DNA of 64,000 nucleotides from Planobacterium oryzisoli (GTDB lineage Bacteria; Bacteroidota; Bacteroidia; Flavobacteriales; Weeksellaceae): NCBI RefSeq assembly GCF_015354315.1, contig NZ_JADKYY010000001.1, positions 248,001 to 312,000 of the forward strand, read 5' to 3'. Shown piece by piece: positions 18,261 to 25,271 of this stretch (position 1 is its first letter; each line of letters starts with the position of its first letter). The notes under the pieces were generated by a model. It saw only the letters and a program-made list of their open reading frames with translations, ran no database searches and was not told where the DNA came from. The position numbers and the translations under genes were made by a program.

Positions 18261-19202
18261 ATGGAGAATACAATAGAGCAATGCGTGATTGTGGGCTCAG
18301 GTCCTGCAGGATTTACAGCCGCTATATATGCTGCAAGAGCGGATCTAAAACCAAAGCTCTACACCGGTTTGGAACCAGGAGGTCAGCTTACTACTACTAC
18401 CGAAGTAGATAACTTCCCAGGGTATCCGGACGGAGTTACAGGTCCTGAGATGATGCTGCAACTACAAAAACAAGCAGAGCGCTTTGATACCAAGGTGCAT
18501 TACGAAATGATCACTAAAGTGGAGTTTTCCACCGAGGTGGGAGGCATCCATAAACTCTATGCAGGAAACAAGGAAATTCAGGCGCGCACTGTGATTATCT
18601 CTACTGGAGCCACCGCCAAATATCTGGGACTGGACGATGAGAAAAAATACGCCGGAGGTGGGGTGTCTGCCTGCGCTACGTGTGATGGATTCTTTTATAA
18701 AGGAAAAGAGGTCATTGTCGTAGGGGGTGGAGATACCGCCGCAGAAGAAGCTACCTACCTTGCAAAATTAGCAAGTAAGGTAACGATGTTAGTAAGAAAA
18801 GGAGAGTTCCGCGCTTCTAAGGCCATGGTGCACCGGGTGGAAAACACCTCTAATTTGGTGGTTAAGTATTTTCATGAGCTGGTGGGAATCGAGGGAGAAA
18901 ATAGTTTGGTAGAAAAAGCCATAGTGCTGAACAACCAGACGGGAGAGAAATCCGAGATTCCAGTGCACGGTATTTTTATTGCCATTGGACACAAGCCCAA
19001 CACGGAAATATTCAAAGGTCAGATTACGGTGGATGCTAATGGATATATCCTGACAGAGAAGGGAAGTACCCGGACCAACCTACCGGGGGTATTTGCAGCA
19101 GGAGACGTGCAGGACCATATCTACCGCCAGGCAATCACTGCCGCCGGATCCGGATGTATGGCTGCAATGGACGCCGAGAAATATTTAGCAGAACTGGAGT
19201 AG
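18261..19202 (+). CDS. trxB: Thioredoxin-disulfide reductase
   Basis: A 313-residue FAD/NADPH enzyme that reduces thioredoxin. The FAD loop GSGPAGFTAAIYAARA is near residue 12, the redox pair is CATC (about residues 137-140), and the NADPH loop VVGGGDTAAEEATYLA follows. A second FAD-binding segment, GVFAAGDVQD, lies near the C-terminus. Length is standard. The crcB gene begins one base after its stop. Confidence 0.95.
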   Translation: MENTIEQCVIVGSGPAGFTAAIYAARADLKPKLYTGLEPGGQLTTTTEVDNFPGYPDGVTGPEMMLQLQKQAERFDTKVHYEMITKVEFSTEVGGIHKLYAGNKEIQARTVIISTGATAKYLGLDDEKKYAGGGVSACATCDGFFYKGKEVIVVGGGDTAAEEATYLAKLASKVTMLVRKGEFRASKAMVHRVENTSNLVVKYFHELVGIEGENSLVEKAIVLNNQTGEKSEIPVHGIFIAIGHKPNTEIFKGQITVDANGYILTEKGSTRTNLPGVFAAGDVQDHIYRQAITAAGSGCMAAMDAEKYLAELE

Positions 19203-19203
19203 G

Positions 19204-19584
19204 ATGCGCACGCTTCTGCTGGTTTTTTTAGGCGGCGGCCTGGGAAGTTCCCTAAGGTATGTGGTATCGCATCTGACGATGCGAAGCTGGAATTATGGGG
19301 GATTTCCGATGGGGACTTTTCTAGTAAATATGCTGGGATGTTTACTTTTCGGTATGCTCAGTAGCTACCTGTTAAAAGAGCAAAATGATTTGCGTCTTTT
19401 ATTACTCGTGGGATTCTGTGGTGGATTTACCACGTTTTCTACGTTTTCATACGAATCGCTTCAGTTATGGCAAAACTCTCAGTTTTCAATACTAATACTT
19501 TATTTGGTACTAAGTATTTTACTGGGAGTAGCTATGGTTGTGGCGGGTAGCAGGATTTATGAAATTTTATCTGTTGATAATTAA
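19204..19584 (+). CDS. crcB: Fluoride channel CrcB/Fluc
   Basis: A 126-residue, four-helix membrane protein. GGGLGSSLRYVVS, GTFLVNMLGCLLFG and GFCGGFTTFSTFSYES are hallmark Fluc motifs lining the fluoride pore. It acts as a dimer in the inner membrane to export fluoride. It directly follows trxB without a gap, so it is probably co-transcribed. No fluoride riboswitch is recognisable. Confidence 0.93.
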   Translation: MRTLLLVFLGGGLGSSLRYVVSHLTMRSWNYGGFPMGTFLVNMLGCLLFGMLSSYLLKEQNDLRLLLLVGFCGGFTTFSTFSYESLQLWQNSQFSILILYLVLSILLGVAMVVAGSRIYEILSVDN

Positions 19585-19612
19585 GGTTTTAAAAGCAAAG
19601 TGTAGATTTTTC

Positions 19613-19643
19613 TTGCAGAGATGTTAAAACCTAAGTATATTTG
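19613..19643 (+). promoter_or_regulatory. Promoter of tRNA-Ser
   Basis: TTG at 19613-19615 and TATATTTG at 19636-19643, separated by 20 bases, match the Bacteroidota -33/-7 promoter. Transcription should begin close to 19650, about 20 bases before the mature tRNA. Confidence 0.8.
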
Positions 19644-19650
19644 CACCACT

Positions 19651-19668
19651 TAAAACGGAAACGTTTTA
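19651..19668 (+). other. Hairpin in the tRNA-Ser leader
   Basis: TAAAACG-GAAA-CGTTTTA forms a perfect 7-bp stem with a GAAA tetraloop. It fills the short stretch between the predicted transcription start and the tRNA 5' end, so it may position or stabilise the precursor for RNase P. This role is inference. Confidence 0.55.
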
Positions 19669-19669
19669 T

Positions 19670-19754
19670 GGAGAGATGGCAGAGTGGTCGATTGCGGCGG
19701 TCTTGAAAACCGTTGACTGTAACAGGTCCGGGGGTTCGAATCCCTCTCTCTCCG
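19670..19754 (+). tRNA. tRNA-Ser(TGA)
   Basis: An 85-base cloverleaf with a long variable arm. The acceptor stem is GGAGAGA/TCTCTCC, the anticodon is TGA in CTTGAAAA, and the T arm is GGGTTCGAATCCC. The discriminator is G, as expected for serine. CCA is not encoded. The integron-like element starts just downstream. Confidence 0.95.
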
Positions 19755-19791
19755 CAATAAACACTGGTAATTAATCAGTTAAAAGATAAAC

Positions 19792-19830
19792 ACCCAATTT
19801 TACACCCAAAAATGTAAAGTTGGGTTTTTT
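19792..19830. terminator. Bidirectional terminator between tRNA-Ser and the recombinase
   Basis: ACCCAATTTTACA / TGTAAAGTTGGGT forms a 13-bp stem with one G-U pair, followed by a T run on the plus strand. It can end both tRNA transcription and the convergent recombinase transcript. Confidence 0.8.
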
Positions 19831-19838
19831 ATTTTAGG

Positions 19839-20678
19839 TTATAAAAAATCTAATGGACTTGGTGTCGATTTCTTATCTACATCTGTAATATGAGTGTAAA
19901 TCATGGTTGTTCTAATATCACTATGTCCTAATAATTCTTGTACAACCCGAATGTCAATTCCGCTTTTTATTAAATGTGTGGCGTATGAATGACGCAAAGT
20001 ATGCACACTGCCTTTTGTTGCAATATTGGCTTTTTTCATTGACTTTTTCAAAACTAACTGAACACTTCTTTCCCCGTATTGCTCATCATTAGTTCCTTCA
20101 AATAAAAATACTTTGGGTTTATATTCAATATAATATTCTCGCAACAAACTTAATAACTTATCAGGTAAAGCTACTAACCTATCTTTATTCCCTTTGCTTT
20201 GTTGTATTAACAGTAAATTACTGTCGGATTTTACATCGGTTAGTCTAAGATTTATTAACTCACTTAAGCGCAATCCACAACTGTAAATAGTGGTAAGAAT
20301 TGCTTTATGCTTTAAATTTTCTGTAGCATTTAATATTTTTCTCACTTCTTCTTGAGAAAAGAAAGTAGGCAGTTGGGTTGATTTTCGTTTAGGATATAAA
20401 TAATTTAACTCTATCGATTGATTATTGACCAACTCATAAATTTTCTTAATTGCCCCAACTAAAGAGCGTTGATAAGATGCACTAATATTGTCTTGAAATA
20501 CTTTTTCATTAATAAAACCCTCTATTTCAGCAATAGGTATTTCGTTGAGCGTACGATATTTATTCATATACTCTAAGAATATTTGTGCATAACCACAATA
20601 CGATTTTATGGTATTATTGGCATAGCGTTGCACTTGTAATCGGTCGTGTAAGGTTCTTAATATTGTTTCGCTATCCAT
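19839..20678 (-). CDS. Tyrosine recombinase, candidate cassette integrase
   Basis: A 279-residue recombinase with an N-terminal SAM-like core-binding domain. Catalytic residues are Arg137 (SCGLRLSE), Lys162 (SKGNKD), His226 and Arg229 (HTLRH), His252 (LLGHSD) and the nucleophile Tyr261 (MIYTH). The distance from the LP turn (171-172) to HTLRH is about 55 residues, as in XerD. It is roughly 45-50 shorter than I recall for IntI1, so the IntI-specific insertion is absent. The C-terminus ends SPLDFL, like the SPLD tail of IntI proteins. It is read away from the cassettes, the normal integron orientation. It may act on the attC-like sites; a resident chromosomal Xer function is the alternative. 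Confidence 0.85.
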   Translation of the reverse strand: MDSETILRTLHDRLQVQRYANNTIKSYCGYAQIFLEYMNKYRTLNEIPIAEIEGFINEKVFQDNISASYQRSLVGAIKKIYELVNNQSIELNYLYPKRKSTQLPTFFSQEEVRKILNATENLKHKAILTTIYSCGLRLSELINLRLTDVKSDSNLLLIQQSKGNKDRLVALPDKLLSLLREYYIEYKPKVFLFEGTNDEQYGERSVQLVLKKSMKKANIATKGSVHTLRHSYATHLIKSGIDIRVVQELLGHSDIRTTMIYTHITDVDKKSTPSPLDFL

Positions 20679-20720
20679 ACCTAAATAATTCTAATTTAAC
20701 CTATTTTGTTTCGCTATCCA
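20663..20720 (-). repeat. 15-bp direct repeat at the recombinase start
   Basis: TTGTTTCGCTATCCA occurs at 20663-20677 (inside the first codons of the recombinase) and again at 20706-20720, 43 bases upstream. The upstream copy would read VDSETK and then stop. It looks like a duplicated gene start or a pair of protein-binding sites; its TTGTTTCG part recurs at 20827-20834. Confidence 0.6.
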
Positions 20721-20777
20721 CAAAAAATAACTTACTAAGTATCTAATTTACAAAAAATTAATTATATTAGCAATAGA

Positions 20778-20855
20778 TTTTACGAAATGCGCATATAGGT
20801 GTTATTTTACGAAACTACACCGTGTTTTGTTTCGTAAAAAAACAATGTTATAGGC
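20778..20855 (+). other. attI-like primary recombination site
   Basis: TTTTACGAAA occurs at 20778-20787 and 20805-20814. The second copy forms an 11-bp perfect inverted repeat, TTTTACGAAAC / GTTTCGTAAAA (20805-20815 and 20829-20839). Eight bases on is the core GTTATAGGC (20847-20855), the start of cassette 1. Two direct sites plus an inverted pair before a GTT core resemble the binding-site layout of attI. This region lies between the recombinase start and the first cassette. The exact boundaries are inferred. Confidence 0.6.
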
Positions 20856-20864
20856 AAATTTAGA

Positions 20865-21323
20865 ATGACAGTAACCGAAGACATAAGAGATATTTTTTCA
20901 ATCCTACACGATGAGACAATTTCTGCGTGGACGGGAGACAAAAACTTGTTGACGCTGACGGTTGACTGTGAATATTTGGCGGAACGAATTGACAAGACAT
21001 TTGACAAGTTTTACATTGAGCTAATCAATGTAGACAAATTAGAACTTGACCCGTGGACAAATCCGATTGACCTTCCAACTATTGTAAAGACCGAATATGC
21101 TGACATTTTTAAAGCGGAACTTGAAATACTATCAGCCGACATTAAAGAAGGCGTGGTTGTAATAACTTGCAATCAACACGACACAAGCTTTGACTACTGC
21201 GGTGGTAACTTGACAATTAGTTGCAGAACAATCAAAGTATATGACCAGAATAAAAACGAATTGACAATAGACCAGTTCGGAGAAATATGTAAAAACTATT
21301 GGGACGAATGGAGCAAGAAATAA
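20865..21323 (+). CDS. Cassette 1: hypothetical acidic protein
   Basis: A 152-residue soluble protein that I do not recognise. It is acidic, with no signal peptide or membrane segment, and has three cysteines in its C-terminal half (TCNQHDTSFDYCGGNLTISC). Its ATG is 17 bases after the cassette entry point at 20848 and it is the only ORF of cassette 1. Size and acidity would fit an immunity-like or regulatory protein, but nothing in the sequence proves that. It is more AT-rich than the core genes. Confidence 0.7.
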   Translation: MTVTEDIRDIFSILHDETISAWTGDKNLLTLTVDCEYLAERIDKTFDKFYIELINVDKLELDPWTNPIDLPTIVKTEYADIFKAELEILSADIKEGVVVITCNQHDTSFDYCGGNLTISCRTIKVYDQNKNELTIDQFGEICKNYWDEWSKK

Positions 21324-21328
21324 AATCT

Positions 21329-21465
21329 GCCTATAACAGGCGTTTGGCAAAAAAGCGGGTTCAGTGCTTAAATGAAGCTTTGTGCTTCGTATTAAGTTTT
21401 GTGCTGGCAGACAGTTTAGTGCTTCGAAATCCGCTTCTTCGCCAAGCGCCAAAACGTTATGTGGC
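21329..21465 (+). repeat. attC-like site A (end of cassette 1)
   Basis: The outer left end is GCCTATAAC (21329-21337), the exact reverse complement of the cassette 1 start GTTATAGGC (20847-20855). Inner arms GGCGTTTGGC and GCCAAGCGCC pair with one mismatch. AAAGCGGGTT pairs with AAATCCGCTT. The right core is GTTATGTGGC (21456-21465), which opens cassette 2. Unpaired bases lie unequally on the two arms, as in attC sites. Confidence 0.85.
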
Positions 21466-21484
21466 ATAATAAAAAACGACACTA

Positions 21485-23182
21485 GTGAAAATAAAAGATA
21501 TACATTTAAAGAATTTTAGGTCATTTGAAGATTGCATAATTGAGTTTGAAGACTTTTACACTGCAATTTGTGGCAAAAACAATTCAGGCAAGTCTAATAT
21601 AATTAGAGCAATTTTAAATGTTTTGGGGCCAGTGAGTAACCGACATAGGCTAAATTATCACACGGATTTTCCTGTATGGAAACCAAAAGCATCAAAAGAA
21701 AGCATTGAACTAACTGTAAGAATTCAATTAGACTGTAAAGCGGATATTGGACTAATTAAATTTTTGCAAGTATTTCTTAAAGACTCTAAAGACGATAAAG
21801 AAGAATTTGAAATAAAAGATACACAGCTAATAATCAAAATAATATTAAATACTAACCCTAAAGATTCGAGTACAGAGATAACTGTAGAAAATAAATCTGT
21901 ATCAGACAAATATAAGGTTGGTGAGATTTTGCGTAGAATTCATTTCGCTCAAGTAATCGTTTTTCACAATTCAACTCAACCTCAAAGTCCGTTTAGAAGA
22001 ACAAATCACGGACAACTTGAAAATTTAAGCACAAAAGCCAAAGAGTCTATTGAAGGTAAAGTAAACCAAATCAACAAAGAATTATCAAAAGCAATTCAAA
22101 AACATAAATCTGAACTACAGGAGTTAATTGGTAGATTGCAAGAAAAATATGAAGTAGGTTTAACATTTAGTGGTTTCGATATGGATTACGAAAGGATACC
22201 ATATGAAATATCGTTAGGTGAAAAAAACTTTGAACTACCGCTTGATGAATGGGGAAGCGGCACAAAAAATAGAACTTTAATATTAAGCAGTATTTTCAAT
22301 GCTAAAAATTTGATTGACCAAGATGATGAATCAAACAAGATTACACCAATTGTGATAATTGAAGAACCTGAATCATTCCTACATCCATCTGCCCAGTCAG
22401 AATTCGGTAGGATTTTACAAGATTTAAGTAAAGAGTTGGAAATACAAGTTATTGCCACAACTCACAGTCCTTATTTGCTAAGTCATCACAATCCAAAATC
22501 AAATATTCTTGTAAAAAGAAATATTCAACGCAATAAAATTAGAGAATCAAAAATTGAAGAAATAGAAGGCGCTAATTGGCGAGAACCTTTTGAATTGGCC
22601 CTAGGTATGGTTGGTCCTGAGTTCGAAACTCTTAAAGAAGCATTTTTTAGCCAAGAAAATAATATTATGCTACTCGAAGGTTCAATTGATATTGAATATT
22701 TTAATCTATTAAGAGATAAGAAACACGGAGAAAAACGTCTTAAATTTTCAGGCGAACTTTACCCATATGGCGGATTTGGATTTTTAAATAACCCAGTTTT
22801 GCTAAAATTTATAAAGGAGCGATTTAATAAACTTGTTGTCACCCTTGATTTGGATGCAATCTCAAATGTCAAACAAAATTTTGAAAAAGCAGGGTACATT
22901 AAAGATAGCGATTACTTTGTAATTGGTTTAGACAAGCCAGGGTACAGATGTGTAGAAGGTCTTTTACCAGACTTTATAAAAACTAAAGTAAATAATGATA
23001 ATCCCGAACTTGTTTTTGGCTTACAATCAGAAAATCAAATTGAGAGAAAATCAGCAAAAGATAAGCTGAAAGCACTGTATCTTGAAGAGTTCAAAAAAGA
23101 CTTAAAATACGATGAGAGCTACTTCTCGGAATTTTATAAACTCGCAGAAAAAATGAACAAGAAACTAAATAACGCCACATAA
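21485..23182 (+). CDS. Cassette 2: OLD-family ATPase/TOPRIM nuclease
   Basis: A 565-residue OLD-type ATP-dependent endonuclease. An ABC/SMC-like ATPase domain carries Walker A GKNNSGKS (residues 30-37), Walker B IVIIEEPESFLHP (about 287-300) and the ATTHSPYLL switch. A TOPRIM domain follows, with the catalytic Glu in MLLEGSIDIEYF (about 395) and the DxD in VTLDLDA (about 454). The start is GTG at 21485. The stop codon TAA is part of the R'' box of site B. OLD proteins act in phage defence (P2 Old, and GajA of Gabija). No gajB-like helicase gene follows, so it would act alone. Substrate unknown. Confidence 0.85.
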   Translation: MKIKDIHLKNFRSFEDCIIEFEDFYTAICGKNNSGKSNIIRAILNVLGPVSNRHRLNYHTDFPVWKPKASKESIELTVRIQLDCKADIGLIKFLQVFLKDSKDDKEEFEIKDTQLIIKIILNTNPKDSSTEITVENKSVSDKYKVGEILRRIHFAQVIVFHNSTQPQSPFRRTNHGQLENLSTKAKESIEGKVNQINKELSKAIQKHKSELQELIGRLQEKYEVGLTFSGFDMDYERIPYEISLGEKNFELPLDEWGSGTKNRTLILSSIFNAKNLIDQDDESNKITPIVIIEEPESFLHPSAQSEFGRILQDLSKELEIQVIATTHSPYLLSHHNPKSNILVKRNIQRNKIRESKIEEIEGANWREPFELALGMVGPEFETLKEAFFSQENNIMLLEGSIDIEYFNLLRDKKHGEKRLKFSGELYPYGGFGFLNNPVLLKFIKERFNKLVVTLDLDAISNVKQNFEKAGYIKDSDYFVIGLDKPGYRCVEGLLPDFIKTKVNNDNPELVFGLQSENQIERKSAKDKLKALYLEEFKKDLKYDESYFSEFYKLAEKMNKKLNNAT

Positions 23183-23311
23183 CAAGCGTTTGGCTCAATG
23201 GCGGGTGAAGTGGTTAATTGAACATTCTACCTCGCATCAACTTTTGTGGTGTATTGACAGTTTAGTGCTCAGAAATCCGCCACTGCGCCAAGCGCCAAAC
23301 CGTTAGCCGCA
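23174..23311 (+). repeat. attC-like site B (end of cassette 2)
   Basis: The left end GCCACATAAC (23174-23183) is the exact reverse complement of GTTATGTGGC at the start of cassette 2. Arms GCGTTTGGC / GCCAAGCGC and GGCGGGT / ATCCGCC pair. Its right arm (GACAGTTTAGTGCT, then GAAATCCGC, then GCCAAGCGCCAAA) is nearly identical to that of site A. The right core is GTTAGCCGCA (23302-23311). Confidence 0.87.
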
Positions 23312-23316
23312 ATTTT

Positions 23317-24150
23317 ATGAACGAACAGCAAGAAATAATTAGAGAAAACAAATTTTTAAAATTTATTAAAAAAGACATTAAGGAAAATTTATCTTTAATT
23401 GTGCTTATTCCTTCAATTATTGGAGGGTTGTGGCAGGTTTTGGAATTACTAACTATTGGTTTGCCTTATGTAAGATTTTTTTCTATTACTCAATTAGTTT
23501 CTGACGGCATAACAGTAGGAATAGTAATTGTTACTTTAATAATGTTATATCGTATCGTAAAACCAATAAAATTTTTTAAGTCTTTATTCACTGACGAACT
23601 TGATAAAATTCCACTATGGTTAAATTTAACAATGAGCATTATGCTAGGAATTGCTATTGCTATTTATCCTAACACTAGCATTTATAATGAAGAAAGGAAT
23701 ACTTTCTCAAGTTACCTTGGAATAATTATTCCAATTTTACTTTTTTTAGGATTTTTCATTAGAACTATTTTTCAATTATATCCTAAAGTTGACCCAAAAC
23801 TGAAAATACTCAAATTTTTTTATTCAAACTACAAAAATAAAACTAAAACTTATGAACACATTAAAGATGTTTTATATGTTGTTGTAGATTTGACCATACG
23901 AATATCTTTTTTACTTCTACTATTTATTATTATCAATATTAGAAATATGATATATAAGTCTGATAATCTAGAAAACATAAACATTGTGAATACTATTGTT
24001 CGTGAAAAATATAAACAATTTAATTATGCTAAAATGATATATTTTAATGACAAATACATATTTTATTCTTTGAAACTAAAAGACAAAAACAAAAAAGAAA
24101 AAATTTTAATTTTAAAAACTGATGATATTTTCTATCCAAAAATTGAATAA
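23317..24150 (+). CDS. Cassette 3: hypothetical membrane protein
   Basis: A 277-residue protein with about five hydrophobic segments in its first ~210 residues and a hydrophilic, Lys-rich C-terminal tail of about 60 residues. No family is recognised. The ATG is 14 bases after the cassette entry point and it is the only ORF in the cassette. Codon use is strongly A/T-ending, unlike the core genes. An effector role in abortive defence is possible for a membrane protein here but is not supported by any motif. Confidence 0.7.
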   Translation: MNEQQEIIRENKFLKFIKKDIKENLSLIVLIPSIIGGLWQVLELLTIGLPYVRFFSITQLVSDGITVGIVIVTLIMLYRIVKPIKFFKSLFTDELDKIPLWLNLTMSIMLGIAIAIYPNTSIYNEERNTFSSYLGIIIPILLFLGFFIRTIFQLYPKVDPKLKILKFFYSNYKNKTKTYEHIKDVLYVVVDLTIRISFLLLLFIIINIRNMIYKSDNLENINIVNTIVREKYKQFNYAKMIYFNDKYIFYSLKLKDKNKKEKILILKTDDIFYPKIE

Positions 24151-24156
24151 AAAAGC

Positions 24157-24355
24157 TGCGGCTAACATGGGTTTTGCAAGATGCGGGGTTGAAGGAAATC
24201 TTAGAAATATTCTAGAAAATACCCGCAAAAAACTTTTCCATTTTTTAGTTTCGTAATTTTAAAAAATGGAAAAAGTTTTTGCTAGAGATTGGTTCACCTC
24301 TCCACTTTCGGTTGCAGTAGCCCGCACCTCGCAAAGCCCTTTTCCGTTAGCAGAA
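24157..24355 (+). repeat. attC-like site C (end of cassette 3)
   Basis: The left end TGCGGCTAAC (24157-24166) is the exact reverse complement of GTTAGCCGCA at the start of cassette 3. The outer arm GGGTTTTGCAAGATGCGGG pairs with CCCGCACCTCGCAAAGCCC with few mismatches. The centre is a long hairpin with arms of about 23 bases (GCAAAAAACTTTTCC and its partner near 24270-24290). The right core is GTTAGCAGAA (24346-24355). Confidence 0.85.
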
Positions 24356-24377
24356 ATTTCACCAAAAAAAACTGCAA

Positions 24378-25265
24378 ATGAAACTGCAAATCAATATTTT
24401 TTATTTCTTTTTAATAATATTCTTTTTAGGTTCTTGCAAAACAAGAGAGAGAAACTATATAGACTATTATAATAAAGTCAACGAGATTGACAGTATTTAT
24501 CGGATCGCGCAAAAACCTAAAATTGCAATAAAAAAATATAAAAAGTTGTTTCGAAAATATGAACCTAAAAATCAAGAAAGAATAAATGAATTTGAAAATT
24601 ATATTTATTTAAGTGATAAATATGGTAGAAACTTTGGTGGAAAAAAAACTCTCATAAAATTTATAAAGACTATTGCGCCTTACAAAAACTCCTATAAAAA
24701 TCATTTACCATTATTCCAAAAATATGATATTGACAGTATTAAAGTCATATCTGAAATTGAAAATTGGGAAAAATCAAGAGATAGAGTTTTGATGGATTCT
24801 ATAACAACATTATTTATCCGGGACCAGGAAGGAAAACGGGCAGATGTTGATTTAATGATAAGAAATGATAAAAAAAATGCAAATCTGATGAAATGGATTT
24901 TTACAAATTATGGATATCCTTCATTAAATAAAGTTGGGCTAATAGGCAATGATAATGTCTTTTTGCCACTCACAAATTTTTTTAGTCATATGTCATTCTC
25001 TGAAGATTATCCTTTTTTTGAATCCAAACTTAAGGATTATATTAAAACAGGTGAATGTCAACCTCGAGAATATTCAACAATGGTTGACCGATATCATTTA
25101 CAAGTAAAAAAAGAGAATATTCTTTACGCAACTTATATAGGAAACAGCATAATCTCTGATTCTGTGCAAGTTGACAAAAATCGTAAAAGCATTGGACTGC
25201 CAACAATGAAGCATAATAAAAAACTGACAAAAGATTTTTTCAAAAAACTAAAAGAGAAAAAATAA
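24378..25265 (+). CDS. Cassette 4: lipoprotein with DUF6624-like domain
   Basis: A 295-residue protein with a lipoprotein signal (lipobox LGSC, Cys about residue 20). The C-terminal half, from about residue 145, has the pattern FIRDQEGKRADVD, a KNANLMKWIFTNYGYPS block and a YSTMVDRYHLQV block. This resembles what I recall of DUF6624 proteins, whose function is unknown. The ATG is 31 bases after the cassette entry. It is very AT-rich. The domain assignment is from memory and moderate. Confidence 0.65.
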   Translation: MKLQINIFYFFLIIFFLGSCKTRERNYIDYYNKVNEIDSIYRIAQKPKIAIKKYKKLFRKYEPKNQERINEFENYIYLSDKYGRNFGGKKTLIKFIKTIAPYKNSYKNHLPLFQKYDIDSIKVISEIENWEKSRDRVLMDSITTLFIRDQEGKRADVDLMIRNDKKNANLMKWIFTNYGYPSLNKVGLIGNDNVFLPLTNFFSHMSFSEDYPFFESKLKDYIKTGECQPREYSTMVDRYHLQVKKENILYATYIGNSIISDSVQVDKNRKSIGLPTMKHNKKLTKDFFKKLKEKK

Positions 25266-25271
25266 AGAAAC

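Noticed and set aside
21485-23182. Complete Gabija system
   Set aside because: Only a GajA-like OLD protein is present. The cassette ends immediately after it and no UvrD-like helicase gene follows.
24266-24472. 68-codon ORF at the end of cassette 3
   Set aside because: It is produced by the inverted repeat of attC-like site C and runs into the true cassette 4 gene in another frame.
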